Translations under genes and position numbers: made by a program
Notes under the pieces: generated by a model
Database searches by the model: none
Seen by the model: the letters and a program-made list of their open reading frames with translations, nothing else
What the model was told of the DNA's origin: nothing
DNA from: an uncultured Draconibacterium sp.
GTDB taxonomy: Bacteria; Bacteroidota; Bacteroidia; Bacteroidales; Prolixibacteraceae
NCBI RefSeq assembly: GCF_963677565.1
Contig: NZ_OY781981.1
Coordinates: 248,001 to 312,000, forward strand
DNA length: 64,000 nt
Reading direction: 5' to 3'
Shown here: piece by piece, positions 34,892-44,093 of the stretch
Layout: the number at the start of each line of letters is the position of its first letter
How positions within the stretch are numbered: position 1 is the stretch's first letter

Positions 34892-36061
34892 TTATTCAAA
34901 ATCGGGGTAGAGTAAATACTTCTTTCGCATTTGTTTAAATTCCTCCAGCTCGGGTTGCCAGCTTTCAAGAATTTCAGCTTCGCTTTTCCCTTCTCTGATT
35001 TGTTTGATCATCGAGTCGGTACCGGCAAGTAAATTCAACCAGCGTTCGCGAGTAAGAAATTCGGCTTCATCTTCGTATTTATTATAGAAATCGAGAAAGT
35101 ATTTCAACGTAAATTTTGGTGTATTTTCCAGCGTTCGCAAATCAACACCGTAACATTTCTTGTCTTTATTCAGTGGATTTATTGCTACTCCCGGAATACT
35201 ACGCGGCATAAATTCAAAAGTCCCTAAATCTTCTTTTAATCCACCCAAAACCTGAAAAGGAAAATCAGTTCCACGCCCTACACTAACTCTAGTAGCCTCG
35301 AAAAAACATAACGACGGATACAATCGTACTGCAAGATCGTTTGGCAGGTTTGGAGATGGACGAACCGGCAGTGAATAAGCCATTTTATGATTGTAATTTT
35401 GTACGGGAATAACTGTCAAATTGCATTTGCTATCCGCTTCATGCCAACCTTCTTCGTTTATCATTTTTGCCAGCTCGCCAACCGTACATCCATGAACGAT
35501 AGGAATCGGATCGAGGCTAACAAACGATTCAAAACCTTCTTTCCGAATTGGGCCGGCAACATAATCGCCATTCGGATTCGGTCGATCGAATACAATAAGC
35601 GGAACATCGTATTCGGCACACGCCTCAATAACGTAATGCAAAGTAGAAATGTAAGTATAAAAACGGCAGCCCACATCCTGAATATCAAACACAACCACAT
35701 CCAGTCCATCGAAATGTTCGGCGGTTGGTTTTTTATTTGTGCCATACAGCGAAAAAACAGGCAGACCCGTACTTTTATCCAAACCATCTTCCACTTCGCC
35801 ACCTGCCGATACATCGCCTCTGAAACCATGTTCCGGAGCGAAAATCTTTTTTACAGCAACTTGCTGCTTCAATAAAAAGTCAACCAGGTGCTCACCTACA
35901 GCAATAGAAGTATTATTGACAACCAACCCTACATTTTTATCTTTCAACTCGTCGATATAGAGCGAAGTACGTTCCGCTCCTACGATAATTTCCTTATCTT
36001 GCAGTGCTATGCAGCCGCTGGCACTAAACCATAAAACTAACACTAAAAAAATCCTGAACAT
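34892..36061 (-). CDS. NamZ-type exo-beta-N-acetylmuramidase lipoprotein (DUF1343)
   Basis: A 389-residue DUF1343 protein. The characterised relative, B. subtilis NamZ (YbbC), releases MurNAc from the non-reducing end of peptidoglycan fragments. The ATG at 36061 gives a lipoprotein signal (FRIFLVLVLWFSASGC, lipobox SASGC). Signatures are GLVVNNTSIAVG, FAPEHGFRGDVSAGGEV near residue 75-90, DIQDVGCRFYTYISTL near 125, FDRPNPNG near 160 and SVGRGTDFPF near 270. It is co-transcribed with an SSS symporter and divergent from the GH3/serine-hydrolase fusion, mirroring the Bacillus ybbC-nagZ-amiE set. That context supports murein recovery. Confidence 0.88.
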   Translation of the reverse strand: MFRIFLVLVLWFSASGCIALQDKEIIVGAERTSLYIDELKDKNVGLVVNNTSIAVGEHLVDFLLKQQVAVKKIFAPEHGFRGDVSAGGEVEDGLDKSTGLPVFSLYGTNKKPTAEHFDGLDVVVFDIQDVGCRFYTYISTLHYVIEACAEYDVPLIVFDRPNPNGDYVAGPIRKEGFESFVSLDPIPIVHGCTVGELAKMINEEGWHEADSKCNLTVIPVQNYNHKMAYSLPVRPSPNLPNDLAVRLYPSLCFFEATRVSVGRGTDFPFQVLGGLKEDLGTFEFMPRSIPGVAINPLNKDKKCYGVDLRTLENTPKFTLKYFLDFYNKYEDEAEFLTRERWLNLLAGTDSMIKQIREGKSEAEILESWQPELEEFKQMRKKYLLYPDFE

Positions 36062-36075
36062 AGGCTTTAAAATAT

Positions 36076-36089
36076 TACATTTGCGCAAA
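36076..36089 (+). promoter_or_regulatory. -7 box overlapping a TTTGCGCAAA palindrome
   Basis: TACATTTG (36076-36083) fits the -7 consensus for rightward transcription toward the GH3 fusion gene and would give a 5' leader of about 145 nt. It overlaps the perfect 10-bp palindrome TTTGCGCAAA (36080-36089), a possible operator shared by the divergent genes. Confidence 0.4.
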
Positions 36090-36236
36090 CGAAGATAGTT
36101 TTTAAATTTTTTAAAAAGCAATCATTTGAATAAAAAAGTTAAACGAATACGAAATAAAATTATGATGTGCATCCGGCACTAATTTTATTAGAAGAACGTT
36201 TAACGTGTAGCATTAATTTTTAGCGATAGTAAAACG

Positions 36237-39188
36237 ATGAAACCAACACCTATTATATTTTCACTTCTGTTATTTTTAGTTCTGTCGGCAACAAAAACGC
36301 CCTATGCCCAGGAACCTCCTTTCCTAAAGTTTAAGGATGATGAATGGGTAAACCAGCAACTCGAAAAAATGAGTTTGGACGAGCGAATTGCCCAGTTGAT
36401 GATGATAACAGTTTATCCCAAACAAAACGATGCCAGCAAAGCAATTTATAAGAGAAGGATACAAGAGTGGAAACCCGGCGGTATTTTGGTAATGCAAGGA
36501 TCTCCCTATAAAACTGCGGATTGGATCAACCAGTTTCAGGAAGCATCAGAAACGCCTTTATTGGTTGCCATTGACGGCGAATGGGGGCCGGCGATGCGAA
36601 CCGACAGCACAATTGTTTATCCTTACGCACAGTCATTAGGAGCCGTACAAGACAGTTTGTTACTCTATAAAATGGGACAAGATTTTGCCGGCCAGTTAAA
36701 ACGCATGGGTATTCAAATGAACTTTGCACCCGTTGCCGATATTAACACCAATCCCTTTAATCCGGTAATCGGATTTCGTTCGTTTGGTGAAGATAAATAC
36801 AATGTGTCCCATAAATCCTGGATGGTTGCCAAAGGAATGCAAGACAATAAAGTAATTCCGGTGGCCAAACATTTTCCTGGACATGGCGACACCAAAACCG
36901 ACTCGCACAAAACACTTCCGCTTATTCCGCATTCAAAAAGCCGAATCGACAGTATTGAGAGCTACCCGTTTCGCTACTTATCAGCGCACGGAATTACCGG
37001 AATTATGTCGGGGCATTTAAATATTCCATCGCTTGATGATTCAGGAACAACCTCATCGCTTTCGAAAAAAGTAGTTACTGATTATTTAAAAAACGAAATT
37101 GGTTACAAAGGATTTGTGGTAACCGATGCAATAAACATGAAAGGGGTGCAAACTTCTGCCGGAAGAGCAGAACTGGAAGCATTGATAGCCGGAAACGACA
37201 TGATTGAATTTGTAGCCGATGCCGGAAAAACTGTTGCAACAATAAAAGCTGCAGTGGCAAGTGGCGAAATCAGCGAAGATAAGATAAACGAAAAATGCAG
37301 AACCGTTTTGGCACTTAAACGCTGGGTGGGCTTAAATAATTATCAGCCAACCGTGCTTAAAAATATTACTGCCGACCTAAATTCCCCCGAATATCAGGTT
37401 ACCAACCGAAAGCTGATAAAACAATCGATGACGGTTGTGGTAAATAACGACAGTACTCTACCGGTGCAGGAACTTGATAAACGAACAATTGCAACCGTAA
37501 ATATTGGCGGCGACCAAAAATCAGCTTTTCAGAATATGTTGGCAAAATACACCGGCATGGATCATTTTTGGCTGCCAAAAGATGCCACTGAACAAACCTG
37601 GGCAAATCTCCGCCAAAAGTTAGGTAACTACAACTTTGTAATTGCCGGAATAACCGGGATAAATAAATATTCATCAAATAATTACGGCATTTCTGAAATA
37701 CAAAAGCAGGCAGTTCTTGATTTGGTGAACGAACAACATGTTGTGTTTTCACTTTTTGGAAACGCTTACGCTTTAAAACACTTTGCCAATATTCATCATG
37801 CTGATGCGTTGATTGTTGCTCATCAGGATAATGACCTCACGCAGGAACTAGCCGCGCAGCTTGTTTTTGGAGCTTTTAAAGCAAACGGGAAACTTCCGGT
37901 AACATCCGACAGGAGATTTAAATCCGGTGATGGTTTAGTAGTTGAACCCAACAAAACTTTTTCGTACACTATCCCAGAGGAAGCCGGAATGAATTCAGCC
38001 ATTTTGAATCAAAAAATCGACTCGCTGGCCAATCTCGGAATTTCGGAACAGGCTTACCCTGGCTGCCAGGTTTTGGTTGCCAAAGACGGACAAGTGGTTT
38101 TTCATAAGTGTTACGGTTATCAAACCTACGATAGCATTTACCCGGTTAATACAAATAATATTTACGACTGGGCATCGGTTACTAAAGTTACCGGTCCGCT
38201 CCCGGCAATTATGAAAATGGTTGACGAAGGCAAAATAAACGTAGATGATAAGTTTAGTAAATACTGGCCCGATTTTGTTGGCAGTAATAAAGAAAGTCTA
38301 AGTTTCCGCGAAATACTGGCCCACCAGGCTCGACTGGCCTCATGGATCGCTTTCTGGACCATGACCGTTCAGGAAGACGGTACTCTCGACAAAAATGTAT
38401 TTAAGGAGTCCCCGTCATCAAAGTTTGATGTTCGCGTATCGGAACATTTATGCATGAACCACGATTTTCGAAAAACAATGTTCGATACCATCATGACTTC
38501 TGAGCTGTTACCCAGAAAAAAATATATCTACTCCGGTTTGAGCTTTTATCTCTATCCCGATATAATTGAAAACCTTACGGCAACTCCTTACGAATCATAC
38601 GTAAAAAATACTTTTTACAAACCATTGGGCGCACAAACGATTACATTTAATGCGTATAAACACTTTCCGCTAAGCCAGATTATCCCAACTGAAGTGGACG
38701 ACTTTTTCAGAATGGAAAAAATGCGCGGATATGTTCACGACGAAGGTGCTGCCATGATGGGTGGCGTATCGGGAAATGCCGGTTTATTCGGATCGACCAA
38801 CGACCTGGCCAAAGTATTTCAAATGTATTTGCAAAAAGGCTATTTTGGTGGAAGGCGTTACATTTCTGAAAAAACAATAAACGAATTTACGCGTATTCAA
38901 TACCCTGAAAACGAAAATAGAAGAGGCCTTGGTTTTGACAAACCGATGATCGATAACGACGAAAACGAACTGGAAGATGCCTATCCTGCTGTTTCGAGCA
39001 GTAAAAGCAGCTTTGGACACAGTGGATATACAGGTACATTTGCCTGGGCCGACCCAGAAAACGGGCTTCTTTACATCTTCATGTCGAACCGGGTTTATCC
39101 AACCCGTGACAATTCGAAGTTATACGATTTAAACATCCGGACAGCAATGCATCAGGCAATTTATAATAGTATTTCTACGGATAAATAG
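36237..39188 (+). CDS. fusion of GH3 N-acetylglucosaminidase and beta-lactamase-like hydrolase
   Basis: A 983-residue exported two-enzyme fusion. After a signal peptide (residues 1-24) the GH3 NagZ-like domain covers about 35-560. It has the NagZ-specific loop KHFPGHGDTKTDSHK near residue 205 and the nucleophile in VTDAINMKGV near 297. This group removes GlcNAc from muropeptides. From about residue 590 a serine beta-lactamase/AmiE-like domain follows: SVTK (SxxK) near 645, YSG (the YxN position) near 762 and HSGYTGT (KTG position) near 920. In Bacillus the equivalent functions are separate proteins, NagZ and the amidase AmiE. The divergent namZ-symporter pair completes a muropeptide-degrading set. 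Confidence 0.9.
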   Translation: MKPTPIIFSLLLFLVLSATKTPYAQEPPFLKFKDDEWVNQQLEKMSLDERIAQLMMITVYPKQNDASKAIYKRRIQEWKPGGILVMQGSPYKTADWINQFQEASETPLLVAIDGEWGPAMRTDSTIVYPYAQSLGAVQDSLLLYKMGQDFAGQLKRMGIQMNFAPVADINTNPFNPVIGFRSFGEDKYNVSHKSWMVAKGMQDNKVIPVAKHFPGHGDTKTDSHKTLPLIPHSKSRIDSIESYPFRYLSAHGITGIMSGHLNIPSLDDSGTTSSLSKKVVTDYLKNEIGYKGFVVTDAINMKGVQTSAGRAELEALIAGNDMIEFVADAGKTVATIKAAVASGEISEDKINEKCRTVLALKRWVGLNNYQPTVLKNITADLNSPEYQVTNRKLIKQSMTVVVNNDSTLPVQELDKRTIATVNIGGDQKSAFQNMLAKYTGMDHFWLPKDATEQTWANLRQKLGNYNFVIAGITGINKYSSNNYGISEIQKQAVLDLVNEQHVVFSLFGNAYALKHFANIHHADALIVAHQDNDLTQELAAQLVFGAFKANGKLPVTSDRRFKSGDGLVVEPNKTFSYTIPEEAGMNSAILNQKIDSLANLGISEQAYPGCQVLVAKDGQVVFHKCYGYQTYDSIYPVNTNNIYDWASVTKVTGPLPAIMKMVDEGKINVDDKFSKYWPDFVGSNKESLSFREILAHQARLASWIAFWTMTVQEDGTLDKNVFKESPSSKFDVRVSEHLCMNHDFRKTMFDTIMTSELLPRKKYIYSGLSFYLYPDIIENLTATPYESYVKNTFYKPLGAQTITFNAYKHFPLSQIIPTEVDDFFRMEKMRGYVHDEGAAMMGGVSGNAGLFGSTNDLAKVFQMYLQKGYFGGRRYISEKTINEFTRIQYPENENRRGLGFDKPMIDNDENELEDAYPAVSSSKSSFGHSGYTGTFAWADPENGLLYIFMSNRVYPTRDNSKLYDLNIRTAMHQAIYNSISTDK

Positions 39189-39435
39189 GCATCCTTAAAA
39201 AATGTTAAGACCCAAAAAGCAGCACCTGTTATACAACATATGAACAAAACCAATTCATCCTATATATCAATACGTTACCGCTAACATCCTATCGTCTGTC
39301 AACTATAACAAGCTCCTTTTGTAATAACATTTAACAATCGCGGTCTGTGACGCTTTTATTATTAAATTATTAATTATAATTTTAAAGCACGTTCTTTAAA
39401 TAACAATCATTATTAATTAATAATACCACAGCGAT

Positions 39436-39687
39436 ATGGAAAAAAAGATAACATTTAACGAGCTGCGTAAAATTAAAGACAGCTTACCTGACGGTTCAAT
39501 CAGACAACTAGCGCAAGAATTTGAGTTAAAAGAAGAAACTGTCAGGAATTATTTCGGAGGCGCTAATTACACAAATGGGAAAGCAGTGGGTATACACATG
39601 GAGCCAGGTCCAAACGGCGGAATTGTTCTCTTGGATGATACGACAATTCTCGACAGAGCACAAGAATTAATCGGAGCTACGGTTTAA
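39436..39687 (+). CDS. small HTH-like protein conserved in Bacteroidota
   Basis: An 83-residue protein. The N-terminal half looks like a helix-turn-helix (SIRQLAQEFELKEETVRNYF, residues about 21-40); the C-terminal half is GPNGGIVLLDDTTILDRAQELI. It resembles small DNA-binding proteins often predicted in this phylum, but no function is established. It is preceded by 247 bp of A/T-rich DNA with no gene that I can see (39189-39435) and followed by its own strong terminator, so it is transcribed alone and possibly highly. Long leader and small size fit a nucleoid-associated or regulatory role; that is inference. Confidence 0.8.
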   Translation: MEKKITFNELRKIKDSLPDGSIRQLAQEFELKEETVRNYFGGANYTNGKAVGIHMEPGPNGGIVLLDDTTILDRAQELIGATV

Positions 39688-39713
39688 GGGAGAAAAAAAG
39701 TAAAAAATATTCA

Positions 39714-39748
39714 AAAACTGTCCTATATTTATGGGACAGTTTTTTTTT
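39714..39748 (+). terminator. intrinsic terminator after the small HTH gene
   Basis: Hairpin AAAACTGTCC / GGGACAGTTTT closing a short A/T loop, followed by nine T residues. Confidence 0.88.
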
Positions 39749-39776
39749 GTACAACATTTATCTAAACCATTACCTT

Positions 39777-40571
39777 ATGAAAAGAATTTCTACTTTCATT
39801 TCAATTATTCTTCTTATAATATTATTCAGTTCGTGCGAGGCACCCTGGCAACCTTTGTTCAACGGCGAAAGTTTGGATGGTTGGGATACCTACATCGGTA
39901 CTCCGCTTAAAGGTTTTGAGCACATCCACGAACAGGCAACAACTGAAAATGTATTTAAAGTTGTCGATGTTGAAGGAGAAAAACTCATCCACATAACCGG
40001 AGAAGTTAACGGCTCGCTGGCCACTGTCGACACCTTTGCCAACTACCACCTTGAACTGGTTTTTAAGTGGGGCGACCAGGTTTACACTTCGCGAAACAGT
40101 GGATTACTATATCACAGTTTTGGAGAATTTGGCGAAGCGCTGGGCACTTGGATGACTAACATAGAATGCCAGCTGATGCACGAAAATATGGGCGATACTT
40201 ACCTGATGAACAATACTTGCTGCGAAACTGAAGTACAACAAACCAATGAAGGATTTCAGTTTTCGAAAGGCGGAAAGCTTACCCAATTTGGAAAAGACTT
40301 TAAAGGTCCCGGAATTAAAAAGGCTGTTGATGCTGAAAATCCAACCGGCGAATGGAACACTGTTGAATTATACAGCTACGGACGTACCACCGTTCATTTA
40401 GTGAACGGACAGGTAACCATGGTAAATACAAATACCGGAGTAAATGAAGATGATGGCATCCGACCACTGAGTTCGGGAAAAATCCAAATTCAGTCGGAAG
40501 GTGGCGATTTATTTATAAAATCGGTTCGTATAAAACCTATTAAGGAAATTCCTGCTGAAATCCTTCAATAA
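39777..40571 (+). CDS. DUF1080 lipoprotein (LamG-like fold)
   Basis: A 264-residue lipoprotein. The ATG at 39777 opens a lipoprotein signal (MKRISTFISIILLIILFSSC, lipobox FSSC); the upstream frame would start inside a terminator. The DUF1080/3-keto-disaccharide hydrolase domain is clear: PLFNGESLDGW near residue 27, HLELVFKWG near 95, NSGLLYH near 110, ECQLMHENMGD near 135 and WNTVELYSYG near 200. Members act on or bind saccharides, and some hydrolyse 3-keto-glycosides. Specific activity is unknown. It is followed by a hairpin that also contains the uraA -7 box. Confidence 0.85.
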   Translation: MKRISTFISIILLIILFSSCEAPWQPLFNGESLDGWDTYIGTPLKGFEHIHEQATTENVFKVVDVEGEKLIHITGEVNGSLATVDTFANYHLELVFKWGDQVYTSRNSGLLYHSFGEFGEALGTWMTNIECQLMHENMGDTYLMNNTCCETEVQQTNEGFQFSKGGKLTQFGKDFKGPGIKKAVDAENPTGEWNTVELYSYGRTTVHLVNGQVTMVNTNTGVNEDDGIRPLSSGKIQIQSEGGDLFIKSVRIKPIKEIPAEILQ

Positions 40572-40582
40572 AAAAATACATT

Positions 40583-40616
40583 ATACCCGTTTCTTTCAAA
40601 AACGGGTATATTTTTG
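40583..40616 (+). terminator. terminator fused with the uraA -7 promoter box
   Basis: A perfect 10-bp hairpin (ATACCCGTTT / AAACGGGTAT) and its T-tract end the DUF1080 transcript. The end of the stem plus the T-tract reads TATTTTTG (40609-40616), a TAnnTTTG box placed 26 bp before the uraA ATG. The same bases may terminate one transcript and start the next. Confidence 0.65.
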
Positions 40617-40641
40617 CGCAAAATTTAATCGAATTAAGAAA

Positions 40642-41847
40642 ATGAGTGGTAAAACTTTACGAGAGCAATTAACCTTTAAAAACACGATCCTTGGTGTACA
40701 GTTCCTATTTGTTGCATTTGGCGCAACAGTTTTAGTTCCCTTGCTGGTGGGTATCGATCCGGCAGTGGCACTTTTTACCGCCGGAATTGGCACACTGCTT
40801 TTTCACCTGATAACAAAAGGGCAGGTACCGGTTTTCCTGGGCAGTAGTTTTGCATTTATCGCCCCAATTGTTGAAGCAACCAGACTTTACGGCTGGCCAG
40901 GCACACTTTCTGGTATTATTGCTGTTGGTGTTGTATACGGCATTGTTTCGGCCCTGGTAAAATTACGCGGGATATCATTTGTTGAGCGACTATTTCCATC
41001 GGTTGTAGTTGGCCCAATTATTCTACTTATTGGTTTATCGCTGGCTTCAACTGCAGTTGATATGGCAAAAACCGACTGGACACTTGCTGTAATAACATTG
41101 GCAACCGCAGTTTCGGTGGTAATTTTCGGTAAGAAAATGATGAAACTAATCCCAATTTTTATTGCTATTGCAGTGGGGTATATCGTAGCGCTTATTTGGG
41201 GCAAGGTTGATTATTCAATAGTGCAGGAAGCCAACTGGATAAGTATTCCTGAATTCACCACACCTAAATTTAGTTGGCAGGCTATTCTTTATATGGTTCC
41301 GGTGGCCATTGCTCCAATTATCGAACACGTTGGAGATATGTATACAATTGGTGGTGTATGCAACAAAAATTTTATTGAAAAACCGGGCTTGCACCGCACT
41401 TTACTTGGCGATGGTATTGCAACCGGACTGGCCGGATTTTTTGGAGGTGTGCCAAATACCACTTACTCTGAAGTAACCGGAGCAATAACACTTACCAAAG
41501 TTACCAATCCATTTATACTTCGTATTTCGGCAATTACAGCACTGGTATTTGCTTTTGTGGGTAAAATCAGCGGTTTTTTGGAAACAATTCCACAGGCAGT
41601 ACTTGGTGGCATCATGTTGTTACTTTTTGGTATGATCGCATCAATTGGTATTAAAACACTTGTTGACGCAAAAACCAATATGGGCGAAACCCGTAACCAG
41701 GTAATTGTTTCGCTGGTACTTACTGTTGGAATTGGCGGAGCCGTAATTCAATACGGAACTTTCTCGCTGGCCGGAATTGGGTTGGCAGCTGCAGTTGGTA
41801 TCATCCTGAATTTGCTGTTACCGGCAACTAAAAAAGAAGATTTATAA
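40642..41847 (+). CDS. uraA: uracil permease (NCS2 family)
   Basis: A 401-residue integral membrane nucleobase transporter of the NCS2/UraA family, with a proton-coupled uracil uptake role. About 14 hydrophobic segments are present. Diagnostic elements are QFLFVAFGATVLVPLLVG, FLGSSFAFIAP near residue 75, PIIEHVGDM near 230 and the NCS2 signature GVPNTTYSEVTGAI near 272. The central Glu residues (IEHVGD and NTTYSENxG-like) match uracil-type carriers rather than xanthine ones. Monocistronic, ending at a long terminator hairpin. Confidence 0.92.
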   Translation: MSGKTLREQLTFKNTILGVQFLFVAFGATVLVPLLVGIDPAVALFTAGIGTLLFHLITKGQVPVFLGSSFAFIAPIVEATRLYGWPGTLSGIIAVGVVYGIVSALVKLRGISFVERLFPSVVVGPIILLIGLSLASTAVDMAKTDWTLAVITLATAVSVVIFGKKMMKLIPIFIAIAVGYIVALIWGKVDYSIVQEANWISIPEFTTPKFSWQAILYMVPVAIAPIIEHVGDMYTIGGVCNKNFIEKPGLHRTLLGDGIATGLAGFFGGVPNTTYSEVTGAITLTKVTNPFILRISAITALVFAFVGKISGFLETIPQAVLGGIMLLLFGMIASIGIKTLVDAKTNMGETRNQVIVSLVLTVGIGGAVIQYGTFSLAGIGLAAAVGIILNLLLPATKKEDL

Positions 41848-41876
41848 GAAGTAGCGAGTTGCTAGATTCGAGATAT

Positions 41877-41915
41877 AAAAAAAGGATCCGGTCTTTTAAA
41901 AGACTGGATCCTTTT
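41877..41915 (+). terminator. terminator after uraA, active on both strands
   Basis: A long stem (AAAAAGGATCCGGTCTT paired with AAGACTGGATCCTTTTT, one G-T pair) around a TTAA loop lies between convergent genes and has A- and T-runs on both sides. Confidence 0.9.
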
Positions 41916-41935
41916 TCGTTTATTGATAATTCCTC

Positions 41936-43171
41936 TTACTTAATCTTGTAGGCCATCAATGCTTCTCCGTGACGAATATATAATACTCCGTTGGCAACTA
42001 CCGGATGTGAAAAATGCTCCTGGCTTCCCATTGTAATTTTAAATAAACCATTCTGGGTAAGTTTTCCATCTGCATAATTAAAAAGGCGCACATCGCCGTT
42101 GGTACCGTAAACGATAATTTTATTATCAGCGAAAATAGTACCTCCAAACGATGATCTTACTTTATCCAAAACAGTTCCTGTTTCCGGATCAAGAACATTC
42201 AGGTATTTATTCTCGGTGGTAACAAACAACTTGTTATCGTGCAGAATATAACCGCCCATATCGTTCTTCACACTTTCATTGGTCCACACTTCTTTTACAC
42301 TGCTTCCATCGGCCGAAAGTTCCAGTTTAATAGCGCCTTTACCATTGTCATCATTCGTAATAACATACAAACACGGAGCTTTATAAACCGGCGTATTCGC
42401 ATGGTCTCCATCATGACGAATGGCAATGTTGTATTTCCAAAGCAACTCTCCGTTTGCGCAATCAACACCAAAAACAGAATGTCGCGATGTGGAAACAAAA
42501 ACCTTGCGTGATGGTAGATTTACAAGAATTGGCGAAACAAAATGAGTGGTGTCACCTGTTGCTTTCGATGTCCATATGGTTTTTCCTGTGAGACGATCGA
42601 GTTTTGCCACGCTGATTTCTTTTCCACCGGGGAAACAATAAACAGCATTTTCATCTGTAACTACCGACTCGGCATAACTAAATTCATTCATAAAACCATT
42701 CAGGTCGTTAATCATATCAACTGCCCACAGTTCTTTCCCGGTATTCAGGTCAAAGCAGCCCAGCCTTCCCAAACCTGAAGTTGCATAAACCATATTGCCA
42801 ACAACTGTTGGTGTTGATCTTGATCCCGGGAACCGGGCAGAAAATCCATCTCCGACAAAAGATTTTCCGTTTGGCGTTTTCCACAATAATTTACCGTCCA
42901 AATCAAAGGCAAATAGTGTACTTATTCCGTTTTCAACTCCGATGATAAGTAATTTATCTGAAGTTATTACCGGAGCCGCGTAACCGGGTCCAAGAGTTTC
43001 GGTTGACCACAATAATTGCGGACCATCTTCAGGCCACTGATCCAGCAATCCGGATTCGTAATACTTTCCATCACGATCAATACCGCGCCACTGGTAAACG
43101 TTTTGTGAAATTGCAAATTGACTAATAAATAAAAAGACAATAAGACAGAATAAAGAATTGATTTTTTTCAT
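41936..43171 (-). CDS. exported PQQ-binding-like beta-propeller protein
   Basis: A 411-residue protein with a signal peptide (residues 1-22, ending FAISQ) and repeated propeller blades of the PQQ/BamB type. Blade motifs recur: FDLDGKLLWKTP, DLNTGKELWAVD, DRLTGKTIWTSK, DCANGELLWKYN and DPETGTVLDKV. There is no lipobox and no obvious quinoprotein catalytic site, so a scaffold or binding role is more likely than a dehydrogenase. It stands alone. Such stand-alone propellers are frequent in polysaccharide-degrading Bacteroidota, often of unknown function. Confidence 0.8.
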   Translation of the reverse strand: MKKINSLFCLIVFLFISQFAISQNVYQWRGIDRDGKYYESGLLDQWPEDGPQLLWSTETLGPGYAAPVITSDKLLIIGVENGISTLFAFDLDGKLLWKTPNGKSFVGDGFSARFPGSRSTPTVVGNMVYATSGLGRLGCFDLNTGKELWAVDMINDLNGFMNEFSYAESVVTDENAVYCFPGGKEISVAKLDRLTGKTIWTSKATGDTTHFVSPILVNLPSRKVFVSTSRHSVFGVDCANGELLWKYNIAIRHDGDHANTPVYKAPCLYVITNDDNGKGAIKLELSADGSSVKEVWTNESVKNDMGGYILHDNKLFVTTENKYLNVLDPETGTVLDKVRSSFGGTIFADNKIIVYGTNGDVRLFNYADGKLTQNGLFKITMGSQEHFSHPVVANGVLYIRHGEALMAYKIK

Positions 43172-43315
43172 TTTCGGTTATTTAATTTTTCGGTTGATTG
43201 ACAGAGTTCTGACTCATGCGAATATAAATAAAAAACACGACAGGCCATGTTAACGCGGTCTTAATCACTTCATCAGAAAAAGCTTGCATAAAATAAACTG
43301 GTGCTATTATTCCTC

Positions 43316-44089
43316 TCAATTCGTCTCCTGTTTTTCAGGCAGATAACGCCAAAAACGACGTGGCATATGTTGGCGTTGCAGTTTCAGGTTTTTACGCTCT
43401 TCAATATTGATGTGTTTAAAGTACGAGCGCCACAGTTTTTGATAAAAATCTTCGCCCTCGTGCAGCAACTCCTCTTTCACCTGCCCGTTGTAAGCGCTAA
43501 ACTGCTTTTTTGTGAGCACCACTTCTTCTACTTTTTCATTGCCATATAAAATGCCATAGTTGCGCTTCAAATCATAGATTAGCCAGCGCTGATCGGTAAA
43601 ACGTTTTTGGTAGTGATTAATAATTAGCGGAATAACATCGTATTTTGGTTCGATGCCACAAAAATACATCCGGTCTTTGGTGCGCTGAAACCGCACAAAC
43701 TGCATCATTCGCATGGCTTCCTTTTTTACCTTTTGCGAGGCTTGCGTGAGATGCAAAACATCGGGATCGCCATAATCGGTTTCCAGATTCAAGTGCCCGC
43801 TGAACATCCGACGCAAAAAGCGATAAATTTTCATTTCAATGCCCAGCTCTTCCGACAGGTAGGCATAAAACAACAGCTGTTTGTTTTTTCCCGACAGGTA
43901 TTTCTGAATACCTTTCCACACACGCTCAGCTTTTTTCGGGTTGGTTGGGATATCAATACTTTCAACAAAAAGGTAACGTTGCTCGCCATAGCGCGAACAA
44001 ATATCAACTGGAAAATCCTTCCGACTGTAACAGTCGAAAACGCAGGTTAAAAACCCCTCAAAAGTATTATCGTAGGTGTATATTTTCAT
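43316..44089 (-). CDS. TIGR03915 family putative DNA-repair protein (DUF4130)
   Basis: A 257-residue protein of the DUF4130/TIGR03915 family. The start MKIYTYDNTFEGFLTCVFDCY is the family signature (split: YTYDNTFEGFL, CVFDCY). The later stretch RTKDRMYFCGIEPKYDV and RWLIYDLKRNYGI is also typical. The family is almost always paired with the TIGR03916 radical SAM protein and is thought to act on DNA, somewhat like a DNA glycosylase, but the reaction is unproven. It is separated from its partner by 56 bp that carry a 7-bp tandem repeat. Cytoplasmic, no signal peptide. Confidence 0.88.
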   Translation of the reverse strand: MKIYTYDNTFEGFLTCVFDCYSRKDFPVDICSRYGEQRYLFVESIDIPTNPKKAERVWKGIQKYLSGKNKQLLFYAYLSEELGIEMKIYRFLRRMFSGHLNLETDYGDPDVLHLTQASQKVKKEAMRMMQFVRFQRTKDRMYFCGIEPKYDVIPLIINHYQKRFTDQRWLIYDLKRNYGILYGNEKVEEVVLTKKQFSAYNGQVKEELLHEGEDFYQKLWRSYFKHINIEERKNLKLQRQHMPRRFWRYLPEKQETN

Positions 44090-44093
44090 GGCT

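Noticed and set aside
41848..41876. Possible dispersed repeat after uraA (gcgagttgctagattcgaga)
   Set aside because: Only one copy was seen, with no symmetry and no boundary.
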